Shown piece after piece: positions 33,634-50,817 of a stretch of 64,000 bases of DNA; positions within the stretch are counted from its first letter, which is position 1; the number at the start of each line of letters is the position of its first letter. The notes beneath the pieces are model-generated. The model saw only the letters and a list, made by a program, of their open reading frames with translations, was not told where the DNA came from and did no database searches. A program made the position numbers and the translations under genes. The DNA is from Drosophila pseudoobscura (taxonomy: Eukaryota > Arthropoda > Insecta > Diptera > Drosophilidae). The DNA lies in assembly GCF_009870125.1 (NCBI RefSeq), contig NC_046683.1:4774001-4838000 (forward strand), in the 5' to 3' direction.

Positions 33634-36447
33634 GTGAGTTGCAACATCCGAGACGAGGAGGAAAGGTGTTGCATTCGGCAAAGAAAAATCGATCGAGCTC
33701 TGCCAACTTGGAGGCTGACGGACGCTCTGCTCTTGAACTACATACACGACCACGGACACACACACGGACACATACAGGCGACAACATTCTTATTGGGCCA
33801 AAAATCGAGCCACCCACCCCCCGCCGCTCCCAATTATCCACCACACAGTGCGACGCTGTTTAGTGAAAGTGATTTGTGTGTGGCACGTTCAATTATCGCC
33901 AATTTCCGACTAACTGTGGTTTTGTTTACTGCCTAACAACGGTTCCCCGCACACCGTTTATCGTTTTGCGTGACGCCCTTAATTGATTTGCGTGCACGTT
34001 TACCAAAGTGTGTCAAATGTCAGGTGAAGTGGCATTACCAGAGAGTAATCTCCGGGCGCCGCGTATTGTGATGATATTCCAGTGCCCGAAGGAACAGACG
34101 GGGAGCGGAACGAAAGGGAGATTTAAATATGTATGCTATGTGACTTGAAGACCTGCAATATGCCTCACCCTATGTTATTCCACCATGCGCGACACTGTGA
34201 AAAGCCGACAATTGTTGCTCAGTAGAGATTCATTGTGGATATTTGTGTCTTTCTTTGCTTGAGTATGTGTGTGTGTGTGTGTTTGTGTGCGTGTGCGTAA
34301 GGCGTTAGCAGCTGTTTAGCAAGTAATTAGCGAAGCTCCGACCCTGCCATTGCCACTGCCATTTTCCCCACCTCCTGTTCTGACATTTCAATCAAAGTGC
34401 CAGCTGCCACGTCCTCTCCTCTCTCCACTCTCCACTCTCGCCGCGGATTAGTTTCAATTGTTATCATCCCTATCTTATCCAGTTTTGATATACGCTCTAA
34501 ACCCTCTAAATTCCCAGAGATTGTCAGGGTGTGGGTGTGGTGGCACTGTGGCATGTGGCTGCATCAAAGTCCACAAATATTTTGGAACACCATTGCATAA
34601 GAATGTGTGTGCCGAGCGACCCCCAAACAAATCAAATTTCGAACACACAATGTCGAGTACAGTGAAACCCACAAAGAGAAATCCGCAAGAGAAAAGAAAG
34701 ATCTAGACCCCTTACAGGCCGAAAATCCCCTCTTTGAAACGGAAAATTGTTAGCTTTTGTTGGCTTTTCTTCGCAAAAATACTTCTTACATATAATGGAT
34801 ACCACCCACAGTTCTCTGTATAAACTTTCCCAGATAATCCCCATTATTTCCAACCCTCCCTTTGGGTGTCTTCACATATTTTTTTCATAGATTATATATG
34901 TATTATTCCGATACTATCCGCAATTATATTTAACCAGGCCTCTGTTTTGGTTCAGCTCTGAATCTTTTGCTATCCCTTACTAGTTTTCGCTATATCGGAG
35001 CCCAGCCCCCACTCTTTTTCTTGGAAAAATGTCCCATATTTCAGCTGTTTCCACTCTGACTGACACTCGAATGATCCTTCTGCTGTGTTCCTGTTCCAGG
35101 CAATCGTTTTGGGAGCTTTCTCTGGGTTCACAAAATCAGTATCGTCCCCTATGGCTGGTGATATGTATATATAAATTTGCATTTCACATTAAAGAAACAT
35201 ACATATATACACTATTTTTGGCTCTGCTGTGCGCCCATCAATCCCTAACCGGTTTCAAGTGCGTTCCGTTCCTCAAAAACAAATCTTCGCCGAAACAAGT
35301 TCTAAGGTTCAGCCGGCTTCGACTGGCTGGTTCCTAAAGAAAACAACAACACCCCTCCCGCAAGAGGTACGTGTATATATATGTAAAGAAAACACATATG
35401 TTTTGTGCCATATACAGATACAGATACAGTAAAATATATATAATCGCTAATACGAAAGCAAACATTTTGTGGGATGGCTGATTGACGCTTGATTTGAGTG
35501 CGCATCAGTTGTGCCACATTTTGAAAACATCTACACCAATATTCAGCCGTATATCGTGCGATATCTGGCCATTGTCATGTTTTTAATGATTCTTTGTCTC
35601 TGCCATTGGTTTTTGCTTGTTTTTTGCCAGCTTGCATTACGTAACTGCCGTTTCAAAGTGCAAAAATTCTGAAATGTGAAGAACTTTGCCACATATATGG
35701 ATCTGTGGAAATCGGTATATGTATGAACAAGCTCGGCCTAGGGACGTCACTGATAAGAGTCCCCCGCTCTGGCTCAAAGTCAAAAGTACAGGCTACTGAT
35801 AGGGGAACGTGCGAGTATAGTAGCACGCGAAATATAGTCTGAATTAAAGCGTGTATACTATAAATCCAAATTAATGTGGTGCCTCTGAACAACTAAAAAC
35901 TTCCACAGCTTTACGATTGTAACAGTGTGATAAGAAACTGATTCAAATTTGAATATCAGTTGTAAAATTACGCGCCCGAATGCAGCTGTCAGTTGGGGTT
36001 CGCGTCTCCGCTAAATGTGCATACGCACTGCCAGCGCGTCACTGCCGAGAGCGGCACATTTAACTGAACTGTTAACGGAAGTTGTAATGAGCGTCTAATT
36101 TGTATCTCTGAATTATATAAACTACGGACTTGGCAAACAAAGGCACCAATAAAGAGAGGCCAATAAATATATAATCTACTTATTTTATATTGATAAGCAT
36201 AAAATTTTATTGAGCAGCTTCTGCCGATAACACAGAGAGAGAGAGAGCCGGAATGCCGACTCTTATAATTTATGCGAGTGTGTTATACTCTTATACATAC
36301 ACACCCTTCCACAGCCAGCACTTTTGCATGTTCCGAGAAAACCTCAAACCGTATTTAAGAAAGAACAAAAACAAACAAAAAATATATGTATATCAATACA
36401 TCGATATATCGATATATATTCAACATAACATTTTCGAATAATTTCAG
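33634..36447 (+). other. Probable ALT 5'-UTR intron
   Basis: No coding gene. It contains a GT tract (about 34268-34290), a possible solo LTR at 35958-36180, a GA repeat at 36234-36246, and CGATATATCGATAT repeats near 36398-36420 just before the mitochondrial-isoform exon. Confidence 0.4.
35958..36180 (+). mobile_element. Possible solo LTR (gypsy-type), fossil
   Basis: A 223-bp segment with AGT...ACT ends, as in some fly gypsy-type LTRs. It has a TATA-like ATTATATAA near its right end (about 36112) followed within 45 bp by AATAAA, in LTR order. Flanking four-base sequences are similar (TATC/TATT). No internal region or partner LTR is visible. The family is uncertain. Confidence 0.3.
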
Positions 36448-36455
36448 AGAATAGA

Positions 36456-41694
<5,239 letters not shown>

Positions 41695-44660
41695 ATGGAG
41701 ATGGAGATGGACACACTGCTTGTAGCCCTTCCCTAGACCCTTCCTCCTCCACCTCCACCTCATCCTGCCGCCTGCCTGTGTTAAGAGTGTCTGATCCCCC
41801 CACGCTAAGAATTATCTAGTTTTTTTTTTGTTTTTGTTACTATTATAATTGCTTATTATTTGCCATAGACTTCTACTGTGTCTCTGCTCTTCATTATTTT
41901 GTATTTTATATATCAAATATATAAACATGTGAAATTTGTACATACATACATATGATATGTCTGTACTGAGGAACTGCATGAATCCACAGAAAGTGAAACT
42001 TTTTATTTTCAAACAAAATGTTTCTTCAGATATATTTAAATAATGTAAGAGCAGTTGCACTGCCTTTTTACACATACATACTCGTACTCGTATATATTAC
42101 TCGTATATTATCAGAATATTGTAATACGTTTTAGCCTCAAAGGAAAAGAATGATGTTTACTGTGGATTCATTCAGGTCTCTGATAGATGCTATATAGTAA
42201 TACTGTATACTCTACAGCCTTTCCTTCCATAACGATTTACTCTGTTCTATCCTTGGATCTTGTTCAGGTTTCGGCATCACTGTTTTCACCATTTTAATTA
42301 GTCGTTAACTAAAGTGTTGAATTTGCTGTAGCCAATCGTTCGTTTATAGAAAAGACAAGTGCGCCGATCCTTGATCGTGGTATGGAAACAAATCCAAGTG
42401 GTTTGAGGGGAGTGACAATAATTTTGTTGGAGCCAAAAAGTTTTTTATTACTTTCGTTGGCCGAGCGGAGAAGCATCCGGATATTGTTCTATAGAAAAGT
42501 TGTTTATCATATACATATTTATCCTATACGTGCATACTCGTTCATATACGTATGTGTCTATCCCCCGATTCGATCACGAATGCATATTATGTACATGTCC
42601 TTAAAAGTCATTACTATTTGTTAAAAGACAAGAAAACCAAAACTGAACCTATGAAATATATAAACATTACTATTGTTAAACCTTTTCTGGGAACTTTACT
42701 GGAACTGAAAGAGGAAATATCATTACGGCATAGTATACAGTGCACTTAAATGTATTCTATTATTCAAAAGGAATGGTTCATTATTATCATTATTTTATTG
42801 GATGATAACTTTGCGCCAAGTGATAGAACGGACCAACTGTTTAAATATAATCGGTCGTATCCGATATTTTTATTCGAAAGCATATGAAAATTTGAATATA
42901 ATTTTGAATAAAATAAAATCTTTTATTCATATTAGAAATTTCTGCAGGTCAATTGTGTATAAATCACGAAATTTCAATCGAGGGTATGATCGATTATATT
43001 CGATATTCACCTTCGCCGCATCACTGCGAAATTGATACATAAGTTCATTTTGGGTTTACAATTGCATATCAATGTTTTTTAATAGTTGTTTTCCTACAGC
43101 CTGACGGGCTTGTGTGTTCATAGCATCTAGCTTTAACAGTTTTATAGACACCATCTTTAAAAGTTGTATAGCAGCCAGCATTAATGGTTCGACAGCAGCC
43201 AGTTTAAAGAGTTTAATAGCGTTAATCCATTATAGACCGCTCCTAAACGGCTCGTGCGGTTTTGATGAAATATTGATATGTTTTCTTTGGATACCATAGT
43301 AGCACCTAAAATATAGCCTGGCTATTTAAATACCAAAATGCTCGTTTTTGGAAACATGTTACTGTTTTTCACAAAGTCTTAAAATCCATGTTAAAATATC
43401 GCTGTTAATTTTATTTCTATTGCACAAAGAAACTGTACAAACACTTTGCGCGATTATAATTTTTCGGACTACTGTATACTTAAAAAATGTATATTTAAAA
43501 ATGAAATTTTTAAGGTAACCCACAAAAAATTATGCTGTATGAAGTATTTGGTCTAGTCTTTACATTACAACAAATTTATTACGTTATCTTTCACCAATTT
43601 GGCTCTAAAATTTTTCAATTTGTATAGTTTTCATGGGTATTTAAATACGAAATTTCCCTTAATGGGTTAAAGTATATAGCAAAGTTCGATTTTTCGATGA
43701 ACTGAATTCGGTGAATATAATACACCCAAGGGTGCATAAATCATTTACATGGCTGCTTTATGATGATATATAGTTGTCCGATATATATTAAAAACATATG
43801 TATATATGCATAAATATATAGACATATGTATGTATGTATATACATACATATCTATGGGGTCTGAGAGTTACACTCTTCTGACAATTTTTAATTATTTTTC
43901 AAGGATAGTACATGCATCTACATACATCTGAACAGCTTGCTATCCTGCTCTGTTCCGTGGAGAACAGAGTCCGTCTCTTTCTGATTTGATTGCATAGTTA
44001 GGCTTACATAATCAAAAACCGGGCTGATATTTTTTTCCAATCATGCTGGATCATAACCATGGCTAAGGATATAAATGACCAATCCTCGTTTAATAGAAAC
44101 TCGCATTAATTTTCAGTATTTTTTTGTATTTTTATTTTTTTGTAGACATTTTGTGTTACGACAGATTTTGAAATAAACAACACAACAAAAAAATAACAAT
44201 AAAATGCGTCCATGAATGTTAAATCGCATTTACCTTTTGTTCTGTTCATTGTTGTTCTTCCGTGTGCTGTTTCTGTTGTTGTTGTTTGTTGCTGTTGCAT
44301 GCTGACCTGATCTGACGGTTAGAATCTAACATGTGCTCAGCTCCTATATACCAATGTGTACCGTACTGTACCGCTTCCCTCCTTACCAATTGGCCATGAT
44401 GCGCGTAGGGTTCGGGAAGGAGGAAATTACGTTGTGGGTCTTACTGTTACGATCAAACTCTACTTAATCCGCCCCTAGGGGGGCATCCAATAAACTGATA
44501 AAATTTACAATTATTTTAAACTTACATCCACATAGGGATGGCTTTTACTCCATGATTAAAGGAATTTCGTAGCTGCTGTCTGCTGCTGTCTGGTGAATCA
44601 ATAACTTTGCGGCCACAACTGTAGCGCGCTCTACTATCTCTATGTGACTGTGGGGGTGTT
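41695..44660. other. ALT 3' flank and convergent space to Rbp1-like
   Basis: No gene is supported. The stretch is AT-rich. It includes an AACAG/CAGCAGCCAG-type degenerate array at about 43095-43250 (a relative of the one at 20.6-21.3 kb) and ATATGTATA repeats at 43790-43855. The right end is the Rbp1-like 3' UTR. A minus-strand AATAAA lies at 44672-44667 and another at 44136-44131. No ALT poly(A) signal was found close to its stop. Confidence 0.5.
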
Positions 44661-44804
44661 TCTATTTTATTTTTAAAAGGGGAAGGTGGTGTGGTGAGCC
44701 TGTGTAAGTGTATATATATATATATATATGTATGTGTGTATATATATATATATTTATATATATATGTATAGGTTTAATCTGCTGCAACGGTATCCCCTCG
44801 CCTC

Positions 44805-47800
44805 CTAGTGCCGATCCCGGGAGTCGGAACGGCTGCGACGATCCCTTGAGAAGCTGCGACTGCGTGTCCTCGACCTTCTTGGGGACCTTGATCTGAAATT
44901 ATATGGATATGGGGGGTGGGGGCACCATAGATGGAGATAGAAAGAGCGGGAAAAAGAGAGAGAGAGGAAAGAGAGAGAGAGAGAGAAATACAAATTAATA
45001 GTTTTTGTACTGTTGCTGACTGAAAATGAATGTAATAATTAGCAATTCCTTAATATGTAGGTAAAGTTGATAGTTGAGAATGTAGTCTCGATCAAACAAC
45101 ACACACAACTTGAACAGAGTCGGGCTGGGCTGGACTGTGGGTTGAGCTGAGCAGAGCTGAGGTTGAGGTCGAGGTCGAGTTGGAGGTTGAGTTGATCTGA
45201 TCTGAACGGAGGCAGAGCTGAGCTGAGCGGAGTTGATTGGAGCGGACTGCTGATTGGAGCTGAGCAGAGCTGAGAGCTGGCTTGAGCTTGGTTGAGGTGG
45301 TCGAGATTTGAGTTGAGGTGGCAGATTTTGTGGCAGACTTTTGGGCCCCGTTACGAAAGCGTTGGTGGTGGTGTGACTTTACATAAGTAGTTGGTGGTGG
45401 TGGTGGTTGGTTGGTTGGTTGGTGGTTGATTGACTGGTTGATTGGTTGGTTGGTTGCTTAGTTGGCTGATTGATTGGTTGGTTGATGATCAGAGCAGACT
45501 GAGAAGACTGTAGTTGTAGTTGTAGTTGTAGTAATAGTAGCTGTTGTTGTTGAGTTGTAGTTGAGTTGTTGTTGTAGTTGTAGTTGTAGTTGTAGGACAG
45601 TTGATACGATTCTGATACTGATATTCTGATTTCGATTGATTAAGTGTCTGTGGTTGTGGATTGGTGGTACTGTGGTGGTTTTTTGTGTTGTTTTTGGTGG
45701 TTTTGGTGATGACTGTTCTTTCTTTCTTTTCTTTTCATATATATATATATATATATATAGTATTTTTTTTTTTTTTTCTTATTTTATCGCCTTCTGGCTG
45801 CAGCTGAAGAAGTTGGTCGGAGTTGGATGGAGAAGCAGTAGTGGAAGCAGCATCAGTAGAAGCGGCAACTGTGGAGGAATGATTGGTTGGTGGTGGTAGT
45901 GGTGGTGGTGGTGGTGGTGGTGCGCTCCCAAAGAGCTGAAGACGCCGCCATCCGCGATGCTTGAGATGGAGATACGAGACGAGACGAGACCAGACCAGAC
46001 CAGAGCAGGGCGAGACGAGACGAGCAGAGACGAGAAGAGACGACGACGACGACGACCAGTAAGTCGAGGGCCTTCTAGCTCCTGGTGTTTGCTTGGTTGC
46101 GCTGGGTGGTTGTTGCATTGTGGGTGAAGAGGTTTGCTTTGAGTTGATCGGGTTTTTGCATGCACACACATACATATATACAGATATATAGAGCAGACCA
46201 TTAGCGTGAACAACATTTATAGCAAGACGCAAAAAATAAAAGAGGAGAACGATCAAAAGAACAGAAACAAAAAAAAAAGAACAGGAAACGGAAACGGAAA
46301 CAGAAACAGAGACCGAAACCGTACCACAAAAACTATACAAAAAGAAAAAAAAAAATAGTTAAATAACAAAATACAGAATAGATCATTTGGTTAATGCTGT
46401 TAATACGAGTATTCTTAGACCAAACATTGCATCTTCGCTGCAGTCGTTGTGGCTGCTGGTTTTGGGTTAAGCTGCGCTTCTGCTTGGCGGCCAAGAAAGG
46501 TTTCATACTTGCTGCGATTGAAGAGGGGTTGCTTTGCAATGGCATTAGCGTGAAGGCCTCAAGCAGCCCCAAGAGCTTATCGATTTGATTGGATTGGATT
46601 CATTCATTCATTCATTGATTTGATTGATTGATCTTTGAGCTTTGAGCAGAGGTGAGCAGAGGAACAGGTGCAATTACTGGGAGGTTGAGTAGGCGCAGTA
46701 CCAGTACCAACAAGAGCCAGCAACGGGAAGGGGAGCCAATCTCAAAGGAATGTATCGGATCTGATCGGATCGGATCGACTTCCATTGCCGGCTCTCAAAT
46801 CTTGTTGGTGTTTTCTTTTGATTCTTGTTGCTGTTGTTGTTGAATTTTTGTTGTAATAGTAGAAGTAAATAGTAGTAGTAGTATTAGCTGTTGTAATTGT
46901 AGCTGTAGCTGTTGCTGGTAGCCTGCGCTGAAGATGACAAATGATGTGGTGGTTGTTTGGTTGGTTGATTGGCTGATTGATTGGTGATGATGGTGGCTGA
47001 GGTTGGGGACAATTCGATCGACTTGAAGCTCTGGAGAGAAGTAGTCGAGGCCTAAGAACGTTGACGTTGGACCAAGTTGCCTGAATGAAGCGTTGCTGGA
47101 TTCGATTGCATTGGGATGGGGCTTGGATTGGATCGGGTTGAATTGGTGTCTGTATCTGGGTTTCGTTTCGTTTGTGTTTGGTTTTGAGCGTGTGCGTGTG
47201 TGTGTGTGTGTGTGTGCTTCTGTACAGAGTTATAATTGGAGTTTGACTTGGATTCGGATGGATTCTCTGGAACAGTTATGGTTAGAGTGTTGCTGGCTTT
47301 GTTGCTGTTCTTGTTGTCGCACTTGCTGCTGTGCTGCTTCTGTTTTTAGTGTGGTTACAGTTGCACGCGTTTGCTGATTGCTGCAGTCAACAATATTTGA
47401 ATTGCTTGCAACAGAACATAAATCAGAAGAAACAAAAGAAAACAAAATGAACTATGACTGATGTCTGGTGATGTCGTGGGTGGTTGGGTGGGTGGGTGTG
47501 CTGATTTTTCGTTTTTGCTGTTGCTGTTGCAGCCATAGCCATAGCCTCTAGTTGTTGGTTGTTGTTGATGATGGTGTGGACTGGACTGGACTGACTGCAC
47601 CCAGGTATCCCATCCCATCCCATCCTGTGGGTGGTGGTGGGGGTAGTGGTAGCTGTGTGGTGTGGTGTTTTGTTTTTGTGGTGGTGGTGGTGGTGGAAGG
47701 GAGCATGTGTGCATTTAGTGTTGCTGTAATCGTCATTTGTTGCTGTCAACGGAATATATCGAACTTGTTGAAGTAGCAGAAATCGGCAAATATCATACTA

Positions 47801-49150
47801 AAGCCACACAACTTTCGTTTGCAGTTGGATGTGGTGTATGGTATTGTTGGTGTTCTTGTTGGAGTTGGTGGTGAAATGTGTGTCTGAGGAGGAGCAGGAG
47901 CTGTAGTAGTTGTGAGACGTGAACTTGTTCTGGTGGTGGTGGTGGTGGTTGTTGTTGTTGTAGTAGTAGTTCTTGTTGAAGGAAGAGGAGTAGTAGAAGT
48001 TCTAGTAGTAGTAGCTGTTGTTGTTGTTCTTATTGTTGTAGTTGTTGTTGTTGTTGTGCTTGTAGTAGTAGAAGACTTGATCCTGCAAAATGATTGTGAA
48101 ACCACATTAAAACTGGCTCCATTCGTTCCATTTTTCATTGCAAGTTACAAAAACACAACATAATTTTCAAAGGTTTTTCTTTTTGTTTTTGGGTTTTGTT
48201 CAACCACTCCCCCTTCCCCTAACCTCTACCCCACCCTCGGCCAGGCCGAGTCTGTGCGATATGAATGTGAAAAGCATAAGAATAGTATGATGCATCGGTG
48301 CACAGCGATGCGGATGCGGATGAGGTTAAAAGTTTGCATGCAAAAAAGGCCTAGCATCTGCCTGTGGGCGTAGGAGGACGGGACGTTGACGCTGACGTCA
48401 CGGCTGCTGACCCTCAGTGTACGACAGTGGCACCTCGGACGACTTGTGCGCAATCGACTGTTCCGTTCCCCACTGTGCAGACGCCACTGTGCGCGGCGCG
48501 CACCAGGCATGGACATGTACATGTAATCAATGTTTCTTTCTTTCTTTTTTTCTTCTTTTCTTTCTCTTGTGTATGTATACTAAAATCGATTTTTTCGCAA
48601 CCATACGCACGCACACATGCACGGCCCGATGGCACCATAAATATTCTGCATGCACATCTGCATGCGTGTGTGCGCGCGCTCTGTGTGTGTGTAAGCACCT
48701 ACACATGGAAACGAACATATTAATAATTTCATAACCTATTGCCGAGACTCACCTATATCGTCCACCGCCGTCCCCAGCACGGGCACCACCGCCGCCGCCG
48801 CCCCCACTGCCGCTTCGGGCGCCACGACGCGGTCCACCGCCACCTCCTCCGCCGCCACCACCACCGCCGCCGCCACCGCCTCGTCCTTCGCGTGACCGAC
48901 CAGAAGACATTTCCACGCGAATGCGTGTGCCACAGCAGCGGGTTCCGTCCAGGCCACGGGTTGCGTCCTCTGCATCACGACGGTCCTCAAACTCCACAAA
49001 TGCAAAGCCTGGCGGGTTGCGGGCCACCCAAACGTTGCGCAAGGGTCCATACTTGCTGAAAGCGTTCTCAATCTCGTATTTGGAGGCAGATGAGCCCAGG
49101 TTTCCCACGTAGACTTTGCAGGCCAGGTCCCATTCCCGGTATCGTGGCAT
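44805..49150 (-). CDS. Rbp1-like: SR splicing factor Rbp1-like
   Basis: Exon 1 is 49150-48753 and the RS exon 44892-44805, giving 161 residues. The RRM spans about 11-80, with RNP2 VYVGNL (13-18) and RNP1 GFAFVEF (48-54). [10 protein letters not shown] and two long glycine runs (16 and 7 G) follow as linker. The RS domain reads [20 protein letters not shown] and ends SDSRDRH, the SRSF3/Rbp1 type. SR proteins bind exonic enhancers and steer splice-site choice in the nucleus; fly Rbp1 is known for doublesex and autoregulated splicing. Exon 1 ends in phase 2 (CGATATAG|GTGAGT). The acceptor at 44893 completes the codon as AGA. The 3.86-kb intron has a second usable acceptor at 48083 (separate entry). 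The glycine run is longer than I recall for Rbp1, which together with synteny favours Rbp1-like. The promoter region upstream carries inverted GGTATATTT motifs facing this gene. Confidence 0.9.
44893..48752 (-). other. Rbp1-like intron, strand-biased repeat DNA
   Basis: The intron is mostly G/T-rich on the plus strand, so C/A-rich in the transcript. It contains GAGCTGAG units (45120-45330), GGTTGGTT (45385-45485), GTAGTT (45508-45600), a (TA)n/T17 tract (45738-45778), GGTGGT (45890-45925), GACGAGA (45970-46060), an A-rich purine block (46225-46355), more GGTTGATT (46940-46990), and GTAGTT/GGTGGT tracts (47925-48070). Confidence 0.8.
47746..48082 (-). CDS. Rbp1-like: Alternative threonine-rich terminal exon of Rbp1-like
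   Basis: The minus-strand acceptor TTTTGCAG|GATCAAG at 48083/48082 joins in frame to Rbp1-like exon 1 (AG|G ATC AAG). It would replace the RS domain by 111 residues beginning [12 protein letters not shown]. The segment is dominated by threonine, then Pro/Thr-rich, and stops at 47746; the total would be 244 residues. I recall that the paralogue Rbp1 has an isoform in which R-I-T followed by a Thr/Ser-rich tail replaces the RS tail, which makes this credible. The repeat-rich DNA makes a chance ORF possible. Confidence 0.4.
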
Positions 49151-49324
49151 TTTGGCGATGTGTGTTAGTGGCTTTATTCCGGCTTGTAAATACTTAATGC
49201 TTCTACTTTTTTTTTTTAAACACTTGCAATTGCGTCGCTGAAAATTTTAGATTTCCAGCACTCGAAAGACACGCCCAGCCACCCAGCAGAAAATTTTTGA
49301 TTGTATTGAAAAAAAAGATGGCTG

Positions 49325-49620
49325 CCGGATTAGCACCCTCTGAAATATACTAAAATATACCTAAATATACCGCGTCACTTTAAAAATATACTACAAATAC
49401 ACTGACAAATTTTCTTCTTCCTCCTTCTGCTGCTGCTGTTTCCTCTTATCTGCTATGTTGGCCTCCACCGTGCAAGGGTTGCGTACCTTTGTGCAGTAGT
49501 TTTCCGGCGGTCGATGCTATTTTTATTTCGGTTTCTGCGTAAATTTCCACCTCCGAAAATACCAAAATATACTGACTCGTTGCGACAATATACCGTAAAT
49601 ATACCGATGAAAAAACTTAG
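49325..49620 (-). repeat. Inverted GGTATATTT-rich segments facing Rbp1-like
   Basis: Read on the minus strand, 49410-49330 gives GTCAGTGTATTTGTAGTATA, TTTTTAAAGTGACGCGGTAT and repeated ATATTT cores, ending CAGAGGGTG. It resembles the right part of the 289-bp repeat but lacks its terminal Motif 1. A second minus-oriented cluster lies at 49620-49550. Both precede the Rbp1-like leader. Confidence 0.5.
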
Positions 49621-49773
49621 CCCACTTAAGCCCCCTTTATTGAAACTGGGTAACAACTTAAATCAAACCGCGGAAAATAATACTGTTTGCAAATTCTTCT
49701 TGTAGATAGGACCTGCTTATATTTATTAAAATAAATAGCCGATGTAGATCCATGGTAACTTTTCTAGGGTTGA

Positions 49774-50069
49774 CCGCTTTTGCTTAAACCTTATTTTATA
49801 AACAACCCAATAGAGATGAGAACTGATGAGATAAAGTTAACCAGTCTAGTAGGAAATTGATGTTTTAATCGGATACAATTAGGAGTTCAGACCCCCAGGT
49901 ATTAGCTAGCTAGTTATATTCAACGCAATATCCAAAACGAGGAATATGATGCAACTTGAATACAAGAAATTCGTCAGTTTATTTACGGTTTGTTTTTTTT
50001 AAATATATGACATAGTTCTGGTATATTTCTGAGGGTCAGACCGTATGTCATATCGATAAGGTCACATTG
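49774..50069 (+). repeat. Promoter-associated dispersed repeat, copy B
   Basis: It is collinear with 32792-33080. This copy additionally has a perfect DRE (TATCGATA, 50051-50058) directly before its Motif 1 variant GGTCACATTG (50060-50069). It lies 87 bp upstream of the Tim9a ATG and almost certainly contains that gene's core promoter. Confidence 0.75.
50051..50069 (+). promoter_or_regulatory. Tim9a core promoter: DRE plus Motif 1
   Basis: TATCGATA (DREF site) and GGTCACATTG (one mismatch to Motif 1) are one base apart. This is a classic TATA-less housekeeping promoter of Drosophila. Confidence 0.65.
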
Positions 50070-50155
50070 CACTGCTGTCCCTACTATATATTCAATTCAA
50101 TTCCCCTTGAATAACTAATTATTGAGAAAACTTCAATTAAACATAACAAAAGAAC

Positions 50156-50624
50156 ATGGATACAACGCCGGAAAAAATTGCTTTGAGTGATCTGGACAAG
50201 GAGCAGATGAAGACGGTGAGTGCAAAGTCATTATTCGCGCCTGATTTCCGCAACATCATTCCCAACGTGATGCAATGCAGTCTATACACATTGTGAACAA
50301 ATTCACTAAACTAACCGCTGATCCACCTATGTAGTTCTCCGACTTTCTGTTGTCCTACAACCGTCTATCCGAGATGTGCTTCACAGACTGCGTTCGCGAC
50401 TTCACATGCCGTGACGTAAAGGAGAGCGAGGTAAGTCAGATGAGATTCGCTCAGTCAATTGACCAGTATCCATCCGCCATTTGTGTTTTTTGCAGAAGAC
50501 ATGCTCGCTGAACTGTATGGAAAAGTACCTGAAGATGAACCAGCGTGTGTCGCAGCGCTTCCAGGAATTCCAAATGGTTGCCAGCGAGAATGCTTTGGCC
50601 ATGGAGAAAAAGCTTCGGAAATAA
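50156..50624 (+). CDS. Tim9a: Mitochondrial import chaperone Tim9
   Basis: Three exons (50156-50215, 50335-50430, 50496-50624; all phase 0) give 94 residues. Tim9 forms the soluble Tim9-Tim10 hexamer of the intermembrane space that carries hydrophobic precursors to the TIM22 translocase. The twin CX3C signature is intact: C35-FTD-C39 and C55-SLN-C59, separated by 15 residues, and it is oxidised to two disulfides by the Mia40 pathway. The strongly conserved NCMEKYLKMNQRVSQRFQEF follows. There is no cleavable presequence, as expected for small Tims. An additional cysteine at 45, between the twin motifs, is noted. AATAAA overlaps the stop codon. The 3' end converges on yippee. The resemblance to fly Tim9a (CG1660) and the synteny agree. 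Confidence 0.92.
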
Positions 50625-50800
50625 AACTAGAGATATTACTTTTAGACGAAAACAAACACAATGGATACACACCAATAATTATAGAAATGAATGCATTTTT
50701 GATGCAGTTGTGACCAAAAGTGAAGAGATGACAACTAAAGAACCAAAGAACAAACAGCTAAGCGCCTTAAATTGTTGTAATATTCGATGGATCAGTGTGC

Positions 50801-50817
50801 TTTATTGTTGATTTATT
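50801..50817 (-). terminator. yippee poly(A) signals
   Basis: Two minus-strand AATAAA hexamers (50806-50801 and 50817-50812) lie about 500 nt past the yippee stop and within 200 nt of the Tim9a stop. The two transcripts may overlap at their 3' ends. Confidence 0.5.

Noticed and set aside
45735-46340. 201-codon minus-strand ORF in the Rbp1-like intron
   Set aside because: Made of TA, poly-T and GGT repeats; no acceptor in a useful phase was found.
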